DNA of 64,000 bases from Duganella sp. SG902 (GCF_013376005.1 NZ_JABMJK010000022.1:1-64000); one strand, 5' to 3'. Counted from the first letter of the stretch, positions 34,553 to 43,374 are shown. Numbers and translations: made by a program. Notes: generated by a model from the sequence alone, not told the origin.

Positions 34553-34978
34553 TTATTGCCGCGGATTAAGCGACGCGCTAATTTTTTGCGATTCGGAAAC
34601 ATTTCCGGCCGCCGCGGCCGGCGCCGGCTGCGCCGGCAGCAGCTGGCGCAGGATGGCGTCGGCCACGCCGAAGGCGCGCTTGCCGGCCAGCTGGTCGGCC
34701 ACCAGGTTGTCGGCCATGTCCAGCATGTCGTCGTTGATGCGGCTCTTGCCGGGGCTGTCCTCGGCGGCCAGCGCGCGGGCGCCGGCGCGCATCTGGTGCA
34801 GCATGTGGCCGATGAAGAAACTCTCGAACTTGACCGCCGCCTCGGTGGCCTTGGCGCGGTACAGCGGGTCCACCGTGTCGCCGGCCTGGGCCGGCTGCGG
34901 CGCCACGTGGGTGCCGCTCAGCTGGCCGGCGGTGCCGTTGGCCAGCAGGCGGGTGGGATCGAAGCGGGTGCTGTCCAT
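34553..34978 (-). CDS. flgJ: FlgJ rod-binding domain only (no glucosaminidase domain)
   Basis: The 141-residue protein corresponds to the N-terminal rod-capping half of FlgJ: AAVKFESFFIGHMLHQMRAG and DMADNLVADQLAGKRAFGVADAILRQL. The C-terminal peptidoglycan-hydrolase half found in Salmonella FlgJ (about 316 residues) is missing. A separate protein with exactly that hydrolase domain is encoded at 41905-42681, next to flgN. The gene ends before the flgK start with no trace of a hydrolase reading frame, so this is not a frameshift in this copy. Confidence 0.93.
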   Translation of the reverse strand: MDSTRFDPTRLLANGTAGQLSGTHVAPQPAQAGDTVDPLYRAKATEAAVKFESFFIGHMLHQMRAGARALAAEDSPGKSRINDDMLDMADNLVADQLAGKRAFGVADAILRQLLPAQPAPAAAAGNVSESQKISASLNPRQ

Positions 34979-34987
34979 GGGCTGTCC

Positions 34988-36091
34988 TTAAATCACCACC
35001 AGCTCGCCCTCGATGGCGCCAGCCTGGTCGAGGGCCTGCAGGATGGCCATGATGTCGTCCGGGGTGGCGCCCAGGCTGTTGACCACGTCGATGATCGATT
35101 GCAGCTTGGCACCGGCCGGCCACTTGAACATCTGCGCCGGGCCCTGGTCGGCCGTGACCTGCGATTGCGGCGAGGACACGGTCTGGCCGCCGGCCAGCGC
35201 GTTCGGCTGGCTGACCTTGGTCGACTCGGAGATCACCACCTTGAGCGAGCCGTGGGTGACGGCGGCCGCGCGCACGCGCAGGCCCTCGGCGATCACCACG
35301 GTGCCGGTGCGCGAGTTGAACACCACCTTGGGCGCGTCCTCGCCGACGTCGATGTTCATCGACTCCAGCTTGGCCATGAAGGCCACGCGCTGGGTCGGGT
35401 TGGCGGGCGCCACCACGTCGACGCTGGTGGCGTCGCTGGCGGTGGCGATGTCGCCGAACTTCTTGTTGATCGAGTCGACGATGTTGATCGCGGTCTGGAA
35501 GTGCGGGTGGCGCAGCGACAGGCGCACGGTCGGCTTGGCGCTGAAGTCGGTCGGGATCTCGCGCTCGATGTTGGCGCCGCTCGGGATGCGGCCCGAGGTC
35601 GGGGTGTTGACCGTGATCGACGAGCCGGACTTGCCCTGGGCGCTGAAGCCGCCCACCACCACGTTGCCCTGGGCCAGCGCGTACACCTCGCCGTCGGCCG
35701 CGCGCAGCGGGGTCAGCAGCAGGGCGCCGCCGCGCAGGCTCTTGGCGTCGCCCATGGACGACACCACCACGTCGATCGACTGGCCCTTGCGGTAGCCGGG
35801 CGGGAACACCGCCGACACCATCACGGTGGCGACGTTCTTGGACTTGGCGTCGGTGCCGTCCGGCACCTTCACGCCAAACTGCTTGAGCATGTTGATCACC
35901 GACTGGCTGGAGAACTTGACCTGGGTCGAGTCGCCGCTGCCGTTGAGGCCGACCACCAGGCCGTAGCCGACCAGCGGGTTGTCGCGCACGCCTTCGATGG
36001 CGACCAGGTTGCGCAGCGCCTGCGCGGCGTGCGCCGGCAGGGCCAGCGAGAGCGCCAGGGGCAGGGCCAGGAGGAGCTTGCGGAAATGCAT
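34988..36091 (-). CDS. flgI: flagellar P-ring protein FlgI
   Basis: This 367-residue periplasmic protein forms the P-ring bushing in the peptidoglycan. It has a Sec signal peptide ending near residue 22 (AHAAQALRN), then LVAIEGVRDNPLVGYGLVVGLNGSGD, the hallmark N-terminus, and a C-terminus with LQSIIDVVNSLGATPDDIMAILQALDQAGAI. Length and motifs are standard. Its presence with flgH shows a Gram-negative type basal body. Confidence 0.97.
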   Translation of the reverse strand: MHFRKLLLALPLALSLALPAHAAQALRNLVAIEGVRDNPLVGYGLVVGLNGSGDSTQVKFSSQSVINMLKQFGVKVPDGTDAKSKNVATVMVSAVFPPGYRKGQSIDVVVSSMGDAKSLRGGALLLTPLRAADGEVYALAQGNVVVGGFSAQGKSGSSITVNTPTSGRIPSGANIEREIPTDFSAKPTVRLSLRHPHFQTAINIVDSINKKFGDIATASDATSVDVVAPANPTQRVAFMAKLESMNIDVGEDAPKVVFNSRTGTVVIAEGLRVRAAAVTHGSLKVVISESTKVSQPNALAGGQTVSSPQSQVTADQGPAQMFKWPAGAKLQSIIDVVNSLGATPDDIMAILQALDQAGAIEGELVVI

Positions 36092-36104
36092 GGGGGACCC
36101 CGTT

Positions 36105-36770
36105 TTAGAATGGCATCAGCGGGCCGTTGAAGAAACGCGTCAGCCAGCCCGGCTGCTGCGCGTCGGCCAGCGTGCCCTGCGCCGAGTAGGCGATGCGGGC
36201 GTTGGCGATGCGTTGCGACGACACCTGGTTGTCGGCGTCGATGTCGGCCGCGCGCAGGTAGCCGCGCAGGCGCACGAACTCCTCGCCGTTGTTCAGGGTC
36301 AGGGTTTTCTCGCCGGACACGCGCAGCAGGCCGTTCGGCAGCACTTCCTGCACGATCACGGTGATGGCGCCGGTCAGGGCGTTCTGCTGGGTGCTGGTGG
36401 CGTCGCCGGCAAAGTTGTTGGACGCGCCCAGGCCGATCGCGGCCTTGCCGAAGGTCTTGCCCAGCAGGTTGGGCGCGTTGATGTTGTCGGCCGACTGCTT
36501 GGAGAAGCTGGTGCCGGCCTTCTTGCTGGCCTGGGTGGTTTCCTGCAGGATGATGGTGACGATGTCGCCGACGCGGAAGGCGCGGCTGTCCGAGGTCAGC
36601 GACATGCCCAGGTCGGGGCTGAAGACGCCGCCCGAGACGCCGCGCGGCGCCGTATTGCGCGCCACGGTGGGCGGCTCGTCCGACGGGCCGGGACGCACGG
36701 CCGGCGGCTGCAGCGAGGCACAGCCGGCCAGCGCGAGCAGCGCGAGCAGGGCAGGCAGTGCGGTTTTCAT
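36105..36770 (-). CDS. flgH: flagellar L-ring lipoprotein FlgH
   Basis: This 221-residue precursor forms the outer-membrane L-ring. The N-terminus is a lipoprotein signal with lipobox LALAGC. SLTSDSRAFRVGDIVTI and the C-terminal SGEKTLTLNNGEEFVRLRGYLR with VRPADI-like RAADID are family signatures. The start is the ATG at 36770, which overlaps the flgG stop (TGATG); a longer frame to 36929 inside flgG is rejected. Confidence 0.96.
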   Translation of the reverse strand: MKTALPALLALLALAGCASLQPPAVRPGPSDEPPTVARNTAPRGVSGGVFSPDLGMSLTSDSRAFRVGDIVTIILQETTQASKKAGTSFSKQSADNINAPNLLGKTFGKAAIGLGASNNFAGDATSTQQNALTGAITVIVQEVLPNGLLRVSGEKTLTLNNGEEFVRLRGYLRAADIDADNQVSSQRIANARIAYSAQGTLADAQQPGWLTRFFNGPLMPF

Positions 36771-37561
36771 CAGCGTGCCGCCTGCGACAGGTACTGCAGC
36801 ATGTTGTCGGCGGCCGACAGCACCTTGGTGTTCATCTCGTAGGTGCGCTGGGCGGCGATCATGTCGACCATCTCCTCCACCACCTGCACGTTCGAGCCCT
36901 CCAGCGTGCCCTGCTTGATCTTGCCCCACTGGGCGGTGCCCGGCGTGCCCTCGGTCGGGGTGCCCGACGACGGCGTCTCGGCGAACAGGTTCTCGCCCAG
37001 CGCCAGCAGGCCGGTCGGGTTGATGAACGAGGTCAGGGTCAGCTGGCCCAGCTGCTGCGGCGTGACGTTGTCGGCGATCTTGGCCGAGACGGTGCCGTCC
37101 TCGCCGATCGACAGCGCGGTGGCGTTGGCCGGCACGGTGATCTGCGGGATCAGCGGCAGGCCGCTGGCGTTGACCAGGATGCCGTTGGCGTCGACCTGCA
37201 GCTGGCCGGCGCGGGTGTAGGCGGTGGTGCCGTCGGGCTGGCGCACCGACAGGAAGCCGTTGCCCATCACCGAGATGTCGAGCTCGCGGCTGGTGGTTTG
37301 CAGCACGCCCTGGGTGAACACCTTCTGGGTGCCAACCATGTGCACGCCGTTACCGAGCTGCACGCCGGACGGGGTCAGGGTGTTGTTGTCGGCGCGCTGG
37401 GCGCCCGGCTGCTGCTCCACCGAGTAGAACAGGTCCTCGAACACCACGCGGTCGCGCTTGAAGCCGACGGTGTTGGCGTTGGCCAGGTTGTTGGCGATGG
37501 CCTGCAGTTTCTGGTCCTGGGCCTGCACGCCGGTTTTGCTGATCCACATTGCTGGATTCAT
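36770..37561 (-). CDS. flgG: distal rod protein FlgG
   Basis: This 263-residue protein is the distal rod subunit. The N-terminal axial motif is KLQAIANNLANANTVGFKRDRVVFEDLFY, and the C-terminal one is GTLEGSNVQVVEEMVDMIAAQRTYEMNTKVLSAADNMLQ. FlgG carries the YQP-like and FEDLFY rod-specific stretch that separates it from FlgF. It is 22 bp downstream of flgF and overlaps flgH. Confidence 0.96.
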   Translation of the reverse strand: MNPAMWISKTGVQAQDQKLQAIANNLANANTVGFKRDRVVFEDLFYSVEQQPGAQRADNNTLTPSGVQLGNGVHMVGTQKVFTQGVLQTTSRELDISVMGNGFLSVRQPDGTTAYTRAGQLQVDANGILVNASGLPLIPQITVPANATALSIGEDGTVSAKIADNVTPQQLGQLTLTSFINPTGLLALGENLFAETPSSGTPTEGTPGTAQWGKIKQGTLEGSNVQVVEEMVDMIAAQRTYEMNTKVLSAADNMLQYLSQAAR

Positions 37562-37583
37562 GATTTTCTCCCTGTCGTGGTGA

Positions 37584-38312
37584 TTAGCTGCCGCTGATCA
37601 GGCGGTTGCCGGCTTGCGCCATCGAATCGGTGGCGGAATACAATTTCATCTGGATTTCAAACGTGCGGTTCAGGCTCATCACCGAGACCATTTCCTCGAC
37701 CGCCGAGACATTGCTGCCCTCGAGGTGGCCGGGGCGCAGCACCACACTCGGGTCGGTGGCCAGCGGGTTGCCGTCGCGCGCCACCAGCAGGCCCTGGGTG
37801 TTCTTGGTCAGCTCCGAGGCCTCGGCCTTGACCAGGCGCAGCTTGTCGATCACCTGCATGGTGGTGGTGCCCGGGGCCTGGATCGAGATGGTGCCGTCGT
37901 TGCCGATGGCGATGGCGGTGTACTCGGGCAGGGTGATCGGGCCGCCTTCGCCCAGCACCACGTCGCCGTTGACGCGCAGCGTGCCGTTCTCGTCCAGCAC
38001 CATGGCGCCGGCGCGGGTGTAGGCCTCGCCACCGGCGCTCTGCACGGTCAGGAAGCCGTTGCCGGCGATCGCCACGTCGAGGTCGCGGCCGGTGCTTTTC
38101 ATGGTGCCCGGCTTGGTCGACAGGGCGTTGGCCTGCAGCTGCGACATGTGGCGGTCGTCATAGCCGTAGCCGTTGACGGCCTGGGCGGCGGACAGCTCCA
38201 TGTTGGCGCGGAAGCCGCCGGTGTCGATGTTGGCCAGGTTGTTGGCGTGCACCTGCTGCCCGCGCAGGGCCCGCTCGGCCCCGCTCATGGCGGTGTAAAT
38301 CAGCGCGTCCAT
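37584..38312 (-). CDS. flgF: proximal rod protein FlgF
   Basis: This 242-residue protein is a proximal rod subunit. It starts MDALIYTAMSGAERALRGQQ with ANNLANIDTGGFRAN, and ends with GHLEGSNVSAVEEMVSVMSLNRTFEIQMKLYSATDSM. Length and position between flgE and flgG agree. The central SLDIAIAGNGFLTVQ-type strand (DLDVAIAGNGFLTVQ) is intact. Confidence 0.96.
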   Translation of the reverse strand: MDALIYTAMSGAERALRGQQVHANNLANIDTGGFRANMELSAAQAVNGYGYDDRHMSQLQANALSTKPGTMKSTGRDLDVAIAGNGFLTVQSAGGEAYTRAGAMVLDENGTLRVNGDVVLGEGGPITLPEYTAIAIGNDGTISIQAPGTTTMQVIDKLRLVKAEASELTKNTQGLLVARDGNPLATDPSVVLRPGHLEGSNVSAVEEMVSVMSLNRTFEIQMKLYSATDSMAQAGNRLISGS

Positions 38313-38326
38313 CGGTCAGCCTGTCC

Positions 38327-39583
38327 TTAGATCGCTTGCATCAGCGATTGCAGCATGGTCGACTCGGTCTGGATCACCTTGGAGTTGGCCTGGTAGTTGC
38401 GCTGCGAGGTCATCAGGCCCACCAGTTCCGAGGTGATGTCGACGTTGGACTGCTCCAGCGTGCTGACGTTGATGGTGCCGCCCATGCCCACGCCCGGCGC
38501 GTTCACCAGCGGTTCGCCGGAGGCGATCGAGGTCACCCAGCTGGTGTCGCTGACGGCGGTCAGCGCGCCCTCGTCGGGGAAGGTGGCCAGCGCCAGGCGG
38601 CCGACGGTCTGTTTCTGGCCGTTGGTGTAGCTGGCGATCACCGAGCCGTCCTCGCCCAGCGTCAGGCCGCTGTAGGTGCCCGAGGCGTAGCCGTCGGCGT
38701 TGTTGGTCGAGGTGGTGGCCTCGCCGGAGAAGCCGGTGGTGCCGGTGTAGTTGATGACGACGTCGTTCAGCACGCCGCCGTTGGAGGTGGCGGTGCCGGC
38801 CAGCGGGATGGTGATGCTGCCGGCGTCGGCCGCCGGGTCCGGGGTCAGCATCTGGCCGGTGGCCGGGTCGAAGGTCATGACGGTCGGGGTGCCGACTTCC
38901 ACGCCGTCCAGCACGTAGTGCACGTCGACCGAGTTGGGGGTCGAGGCGCCGCTGCCGCCGCCGGTGCGGGCGAAGTACTGGGTCAGGGTGTGCTTGCCGC
39001 CCAGGGTGTCGTAGATGACCGAGGCCTTGCTCATGTTGAAGGTGCTGGTGTCCGGCGCGTCGGCCGGGGTGGCCGGCGGGGCCCAGACCGCGCTCGGCGC
39101 CTCCCAGTCGGCCGACAGGTTGCCGATGTAGGTGACTTTTTCCGAGGCCACGGCCGGGATGGCGCCGGTCGGGATGGCGACGTCGCCCTGCGCGCCCAGC
39201 GTGCCGGTGGCGGCGTTGACCGGGTAGCCCTGCACCTTGCGGCCGGAGGCGTCGACCAGGAAGCCCTCCTTGGAGGCGTCGAAGATGCCGACGCGCGTGT
39301 ATTCGGTCTCGTTGGTCGAGGTGTTGCGCGTGATGAAGAAGCCGCGGCCGTTGATCGAGGCGTCCAGCGAGCGCCCGGTGCTCAGGATGCCGCCCTGCAG
39401 GCCGATGTTCTGCGTGGTCGAGCCGACCTTGACGCCGGTGACCTGGGTGCCCGCCACCAGGGTCGAGAAGTTGGCGCGGCTGGCCTTGTAGCCGTAGGTG
39501 CCGGCGTTGGCGATGTTGTGGCTGGTCACGTCCAGCGAATCGTTGATGGCCTGAATGCCCGACAGTGCGATATCGAAACTCAT
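38327..39583 (-). CDS. flgE: flagellar hook protein FlgE
   Basis: This 418-residue protein builds the hook. It starts SFDIALSGIQAINDSLDVTSHNIANAGTYGYKASRANF, and ends with STLEQSNVDITSELVGLMTSQRNYQANSKVIQTESTML, the paired axial helices. The surface region (about 150-330) is rich in Gly, Thr and Ala, as usual. Length is close to the Salmonella hook protein. It follows flgD by 14 bp. Confidence 0.96.
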   Translation of the reverse strand: MSFDIALSGIQAINDSLDVTSHNIANAGTYGYKASRANFSTLVAGTQVTGVKVGSTTQNIGLQGGILSTGRSLDASINGRGFFITRNTSTNETEYTRVGIFDASKEGFLVDASGRKVQGYPVNAATGTLGAQGDVAIPTGAIPAVASEKVTYIGNLSADWEAPSAVWAPPATPADAPDTSTFNMSKASVIYDTLGGKHTLTQYFARTGGGSGASTPNSVDVHYVLDGVEVGTPTVMTFDPATGQMLTPDPAADAGSITIPLAGTATSNGGVLNDVVINYTGTTGFSGEATTSTNNADGYASGTYSGLTLGEDGSVIASYTNGQKQTVGRLALATFPDEGALTAVSDTSWVTSIASGEPLVNAPGVGMGGTINVSTLEQSNVDITSELVGLMTSQRNYQANSKVIQTESTMLQSLMQAI

Positions 39584-39597
39584 GGTGGTATCCTTCC

Positions 39598-40281
39598 TTA
39601 GAGGGTAGCTTGGGTGGCAGTGTTTTTGCCATTGAAGGCGGAGATGGTGTCGGAACCGGTGTCGCCGATGTTGCTCACGTTGAGCGAGACGGCGCCGGTC
39701 GGCAGCAGGCGCACGTTGTTCAGGCGGCCCTGGATGTCGATGCTCGGCGATTCCTTGCCGCTGGTCTCGATCGCGATCTTGTAACTGCCCTCGGTCAGGC
39801 CGAGCTTGGCCGGGTCGATGCTGAAGTTGAGCGTGCCCGGCGCCTGGGTGCCGAGCTTGAGCTCGTGGCGCACGCCGTCGTCGCCGGTCAGCACCACGGT
39901 GGTGGCGGTGCTGGAGGCGGCCAGCGTGGCCTGGCCGCTGATCTTGGCGCCGCTGCCGTCGACCTTGATGTTCTTGGTGGTGATCATCAGGTCCGAGCCG
40001 ACCTGGCCGCCGAGCGCCATCACCTGCAGGCTCGACAGCGCGCTGGCGCTGGCCGAGGTGATGTTGGTCAGGTTCTGCAGCGACTCGGTCTGCGACAGCT
40101 GGGTCAGCTGTTGCACGAACTGGGCCGGGTCGGTCGGCGACAGCGGGTCCTGGTTCTGGATCTGCGCCACCAGCAGCTTGGTGAACATGTCCGAGGTTTG
40201 GCTGGCGGTGTTGCCGATGATGCTGCTGTTCGCCGAAGCGGACGTGCCGCCGCCGTTGTTGTTGAGGAGACTGACGGTCAT
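39598..40281 (-). CDS. flgD: flagellar hook cap protein FlgD
   Basis: This 227-residue scaffolding cap directs hook assembly. The N-terminal conserved block is DMFTKLLVAQIQNQDPLSPTDPAQFVQQLTQLSQTESL, followed by the FlgD Ig-like and Tudor-like parts (about 75-215). It has an Asn/Ser/Gly-rich lead of about 25 residues. It is 3 nt downstream of flgC. Confidence 0.96.
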   Translation of the reverse strand: MTVSLLNNNGGGTSASANSSIIGNTASQTSDMFTKLLVAQIQNQDPLSPTDPAQFVQQLTQLSQTESLQNLTNITSASASALSSLQVMALGGQVGSDLMITTKNIKVDGSGAKISGQATLAASSTATTVVLTGDDGVRHELKLGTQAPGTLNFSIDPAKLGLTEGSYKIAIETSGKESPSIDIQGRLNNVRLLPTGAVSLNVSNIGDTGSDTISAFNGKNTATQATL

Positions 40282-40284
40282 GAC

Positions 40285-40707
40285 TTAGCCTTCACCGAGT
40301 TTAAGGAGGGATTGCTGCATCGTGCGGATGCGGCCGAGCACTTCGACATTGGTTTCAAACGCGCGCGAGGCCGACATCATGTCGGTCATCTCGGCCACCT
40401 GGTTGACGTTGGGGTAGAACACCATGCCCTCGGCGTTGGCCATCGGGTTGCCCGGCTCGTACACCTGGCGCAGCGGCTCGTCCGACTGCACCACGTCCAG
40501 CACCTGCACCTTGCCGCCGGCGCTGGCCATGCCGTCCGGGCCGTCGCCCATGACGGCCGCGAACACCGGCTTGCGCGCGCGGTAGGTGTCGGCCTCGGTG
40601 CCGGCCACGGAGTCGGCGTTGGCCAGGTTGGAGGCGATGGTATTCAGGCGCACGGACTGCGCCGCCATGGCCGACCCGGCGATCTCTGAAATATTCTTGA
40701 ACGACAT
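40285..40707 (-). CDS. flgC: proximal rod protein FlgC
   Basis: This 140-residue rod subunit has SAMAAQSVRLNTIASNLANADSV at the start, YEPGNPMANAEGMVFYPNVNQVAEMTDMMSASRAFETNVEVL at the end. The order flgB-flgC and the standard length support the call. Confidence 0.96.
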   Translation of the reverse strand: MSFKNISEIAGSAMAAQSVRLNTIASNLANADSVAGTEADTYRARKPVFAAVMGDGPDGMASAGGKVQVLDVVQSDEPLRQVYEPGNPMANAEGMVFYPNVNQVAEMTDMMSASRAFETNVEVLGRIRTMQQSLLKLGEG

Positions 40708-40728
40708 GCTGGCGCTCCTGTTGCTGCG

Positions 40729-41091
40729 TTACTGGCCGTTGATGGCTTTCGCCAGGCCCTTGAGTTTCATGTTGACGAAGGTCAGGCTGGTGGCGAAGTC
40801 GGTGGCGTTCTGCGAGAAGGCCGCCTGCTCGACGCCGATCTCGACGGTGTTGCCGTCGCGCGTCGGGTGGTAGGGCACGCGGTACATCAGCGCGCTGTCG
40901 CCGCCGTCGCCGAGGTCGCCGTTGCCCTCGGCCTGCACATTGGCCAGCGTGGCGCCGAAATCCATGTCCTGGGCCTGGAAGCCGGGCGTGTTCTCGTTGG
41001 CGATGTTGGCCGCCAAGATGCGCGTGCGCTCGGCACGCAGGGCCAGCGCGTCGGCGTGGACGCCCGCCGCGTCCTTGAAGTTAATGCCCAT
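40729..41091 (-). CDS. flgB: proximal rod protein FlgB
   Basis: The 120-residue protein starts the rod. It opens MGINFKDAAGVHADALALRAERTRILAANIANENTPGFQAQDMDF and ends with a helix NATDFATSLTFVNMKLKGLAKAI. The start is the ATG at 41091 behind AGGGGAAG; a start 45 nt upstream would add a non-conserved lead. It is the first gene of the leftward flgB-L run. The 83-bp gap to the divergent flgA must contain both promoters, but I found no convincing sigma-54 or sigma-28 match there. Confidence 0.94.
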   Translation of the reverse strand: MGINFKDAAGVHADALALRAERTRILAANIANENTPGFQAQDMDFGATLANVQAEGNGDLGDGGDSALMYRVPYHPTRDGNTVEIGVEQAAFSQNATDFATSLTFVNMKLKGLAKAINGQ

Positions 41092-41174
41092 GTTCTTCCC
41101 CTGTTGAAGACGTTGCTGTAAACCGTGTCGAGCCATGTAGAATGACCTCCCGCATCATAGTAGAGGTATTGCTC

Positions 41175-41924
41175 ATGTTCAACAAATGTATTGTAACTGT
41201 TTCGGCGGGAGTGTTGCTGGTTTGCATTCCGATTTCCGAGGTATTTTGCGCGAGCGCGCCGGTGGCGGCGGAGCAGGTACCCGGCATCGTCGAGGCGGCT
41301 GCGCGCAAACACCTCGAGCGTTGGGGCGAGGCGGCCGGCCTGAGCGAGCCGCAATACGCCATCGCGGTGGTGCCGGGAACCAGGCCGCTGGCCGCCTGCG
41401 GCCAAGCGGTGGCGGTGCAGGGCGCCGACACGCGGCTGCCCAGCCGCATGCGTTTCGTCGCCACCTGCGCCGGCGCCGGCGGCTGGCGGTACGAGTTCAT
41501 CGTGCGCGCCCAGGTCTCGGCCCGCGTTGCCGTCATGGCAAGCGACTTGGCGGCCGGGAAAGTACTGGCAGATGAAGATGTGTTGCTGGAGCGCCACGAT
41601 ATCTCGGCCATCGGCGACAGCGTCAGCGATCCGGCCGAGGCCGTGGGCATGAGCGGCAAGCGCACGCTGCGCGCCGGCGAGATCGTGCGCAAGGGTTTGC
41701 TGAGCTCGCCGACCATGGTCAAGCGCGGCGAGCCGGTGCGCATCGTCGCGCGCCGCGAGCAAATCGAGGTCAGCATGGCGGGCGAGGCGCTGGACGCCGG
41801 CGCGCGCGGCGACACGGTGCGGGTGCGCAACGCCAACGGCACGGTGATCCGCGCCCGGGTGACCGGCGCTGCCACGGTGGAACCTGTCTCGGCGCCGATC
41901 ACAGCTAGTTCCCCGTCGGAGTGA
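41175..41924 (+). CDS. flgA: flagellar P-ring assembly chaperone FlgA
   Basis: The 249-residue precursor has a signal peptide (about 1-25). The mature protein ends in the SAF-like and FlgA C-domains: VMASDLAAGKVLADEDVLLERHDIS, GMSGKRTLRAGEIVRK, and KRGEPVRIVARREQIEVSMAGEALDAGARGDTVRVRN. It helps FlgI assemble in the periplasm. AGAGGT supports the ATG at 41175. It is divergent from flgB, and its 3' end overlaps that of the convergent glucosaminidase gene by 20 bp. Confidence 0.94.
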   Translation: MFNKCIVTVSAGVLLVCIPISEVFCASAPVAAEQVPGIVEAAARKHLERWGEAAGLSEPQYAIAVVPGTRPLAACGQAVAVQGADTRLPSRMRFVATCAGAGGWRYEFIVRAQVSARVAVMASDLAAGKVLADEDVLLERHDISAIGDSVSDPAEAVGMSGKRTLRAGEIVRKGLLSSPTMVKRGEPVRIVARREQIEVSMAGEALDAGARGDTVRVRNANGTVIRARVTGAATVEPVSAPITASSPSE

Positions 41925-42681
41925 TGCCGGCCAGGCCGCCGCCGCGCTGCAGCTGCGCGGCCACCTTGCTCAGTTTGTCTGCATAGTTGGGGTCGGTGGC
42001 ATAGCCGGCCTTGGCCAGGCCGCTGGCGAAGGCGCGGGCGTCGCTGCCGGTGTTGAGGGCCGCCGCGTAGCGCGGATTGCCGCTCAGCAGGCTGGCGTAA
42101 TCGCGGAACGCGCTGGCGGTGTCGGGATAGGCGCGGAAGCGCTCGGTCTTGCGCAGCATGGCGCCATGTTCGTACTCGGTGGTGCTGGCGACGGCCACCT
42201 CGCCCTGCCAGTTGCCGCCGGCCTTGACGCCGAACAGGTTGTTGGCGTTGGCCGCGCCATTTTTCAGCGGTTGCTTGCCCCAGCCCGATTCCAGCGCCGC
42301 GTGCGCGGCCACCAGTTCGGGCGACACCCCCAGCTTGCCGGCGGTTTCCTCGGCCCAGGGCTTGATCGAGGCCAGGAATTGCTGTTGCAGGGCGCTGTCG
42401 ACGCCGTTGCCGTCGTCGCCGATGGCGCCGCCGGCGCGGTTGCGCAGCGCCATCGCCTGCAGGCTCATCGCTTGCGAGGAGGGCTGGGCGTCGTGGCGCA
42501 CGCCGCTGTCGCCGCGCGCGATGTAGGCGGCGACGTCGGCCTGCACTTGCTGGAAGGTGGTGGTGAAGGCGCCGGACGCGGCGACGCCGCCAGTGGCCGC
42601 GGTGGGGCGGCTGGCGCTCATGTTCGATACGGTTGCGGCAGTGGGGGCGGTCGCCTGCGTCGCCCCGTTAAGCTGGCGCAT
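41905..42681 (-). CDS. stand-alone FlgJ-type beta-N-acetylglucosaminidase (GH73)
   Basis: This 258-residue protein has a variable N-terminus (1-95) without a clear signal peptide, then the GH73 hydrolase domain seen in FlgJ C-termini: FLASIKPWAEETAGKLGVSPELVAAHAALESGWGK, with the catalytic glutamate in ALESGWG, then NLFGVKAGGNW, STTEYEHG and FRAYPDTASAFRDYASLLSGNPRYA. It should cut glycan strands to let the rod pass. The likely start is the ATG at 42681 behind GAGGAG, overlapping the flgN end by 14 nt. It complements the FlgJ at 34553-34978, which lacks this domain. How it is exported is unclear. Confidence 0.88.
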   Translation of the reverse strand: MRQLNGATQATAPTAATVSNMSASRPTAATGGVAASGAFTTTFQQVQADVAAYIARGDSGVRHDAQPSSQAMSLQAMALRNRAGGAIGDDGNGVDSALQQQFLASIKPWAEETAGKLGVSPELVAAHAALESGWGKQPLKNGAANANNLFGVKAGGNWQGEVAVASTTEYEHGAMLRKTERFRAYPDTASAFRDYASLLSGNPRYAAALNTGSDARAFASGLAKAGYATDPNYADKLSKVAAQLQRGGGLAGITPTGN

Positions 42682-43105
42682 AAATCTGCTCCTCGCCATG
42701 CAGCACGCGCTGCATGATGGTGTATTGCTCGACCAGCAGGTCGCCATTGCGCTTGCTCAGTGCCTTGCATGCGATAACGGCCTGTTCCAGTGTGTTCCAG
42801 TCCGCCTCCATTTTCTCCCGCGCGGCATTTTTCAGCAAGGCAAATGCCTGCGTCATGGTGCCTTGCGGCCCCACCAGGCGTTGTACCAGCGCCACGCGCA
42901 GCGCGCGGCGCGCCTGCATGGTGTCGACCAGGTCGGAGATGGCCTGCGCCACCGGGCCCAGTTCGGCCGCCTTGTGGCGCAGCGCGGCCTGGAATTGTTG
43001 TTGCAACAGCTCCTGCAGCGCGGCGTAGGCCCGCAGGTCCTCCGCGATCCCGGCCAGCAGCTGACGCATGGCGTCCTGGCGCGACAGGCTGGCCACCTCG
43101 CTCAC
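42668..43105 (-). CDS. flgN: flagellar secretion chaperone FlgN
   Basis: The 145-residue helical protein has the FlgN pattern (LLAGIAEDLRAYAALQELLQQQ and LLVEQYTIMQRVLHG) and sits directly after flgM. FlgN guards FlgK and FlgL before export. The start is a GTG in a GTGA overlap with the flgM stop. Sequence is weakly conserved in this family, so position carries much of the call. Confidence 0.85.
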   Translation of the reverse strand: MSEVASLSRQDAMRQLLAGIAEDLRAYAALQELLQQQFQAALRHKAAELGPVAQAISDLVDTMQARRALRVALVQRLVGPQGTMTQAFALLKNAAREKMEADWNTLEQAVIACKALSKRNGDLLVEQYTIMQRVLHGEEQIYAPA

Positions 43106-43374
43106 TGCTCGCTCCCGTGGAAGCGCTGGATCAGGCCGGCCAGCTTGCCGGCGTCGAACGGCAGCTCGCCCTTGGCCAGCGCGTCGCGCAGCATGTCGAC
43201 CTTTTCCTGGTCGATCTCCGGCATCTCGCGCATCGCCTGCAGCGCCGGTTGCAGCACCGCCGATTGCAGCGGCGCCGGGGCGGGCGCGGCCACCGCTTCC
43301 GGCGCTTCCACCGGGGCGCTGTCGGCCACGCGCTGGACGGCCATCCCGTCCGCGGTCGAAGTCGTGATTCTCAT
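43102..43374 (-). CDS. flgM: anti-sigma-28 factor FlgM
   Basis: The 90-residue protein binds FliA until it is exported through the completed hook. The N-terminus MRITTST is FlgM-like, followed by an Ala/Pro-rich disordered part (20-45) and the FliA-binding helices (EIDQEKVDMLRDALAKGELPFDAGKLAGLIQRFHG). The start is the ATG at 43374 behind GAGG; a start 30 nt upstream is less likely. It follows motB and overlaps flgN. Confidence 0.92.
   Translation of the reverse strand: MRITTSTADGMAVQRVADSAPVEAPEAVAAPAPAPLQSAVLQPALQAMREMPEIDQEKVDMLRDALAKGELPFDAGKLAGLIQRFHGSEQ

Noticed and set aside
32176..34602. One 808-residue fusion of flgK-region and FlgL
   Set aside because: The first 500 residues are an out-of-frame reading of flgK. 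FlgL has its own ATG at 33087 with a strong ribosome site.
41092..41174. Sigma-54 or sigma-28 promoters between flgB and flgA
   Set aside because: No GG-N10-GC or TAAA-N15-GCCGATAA match of useful quality is present on either strand.
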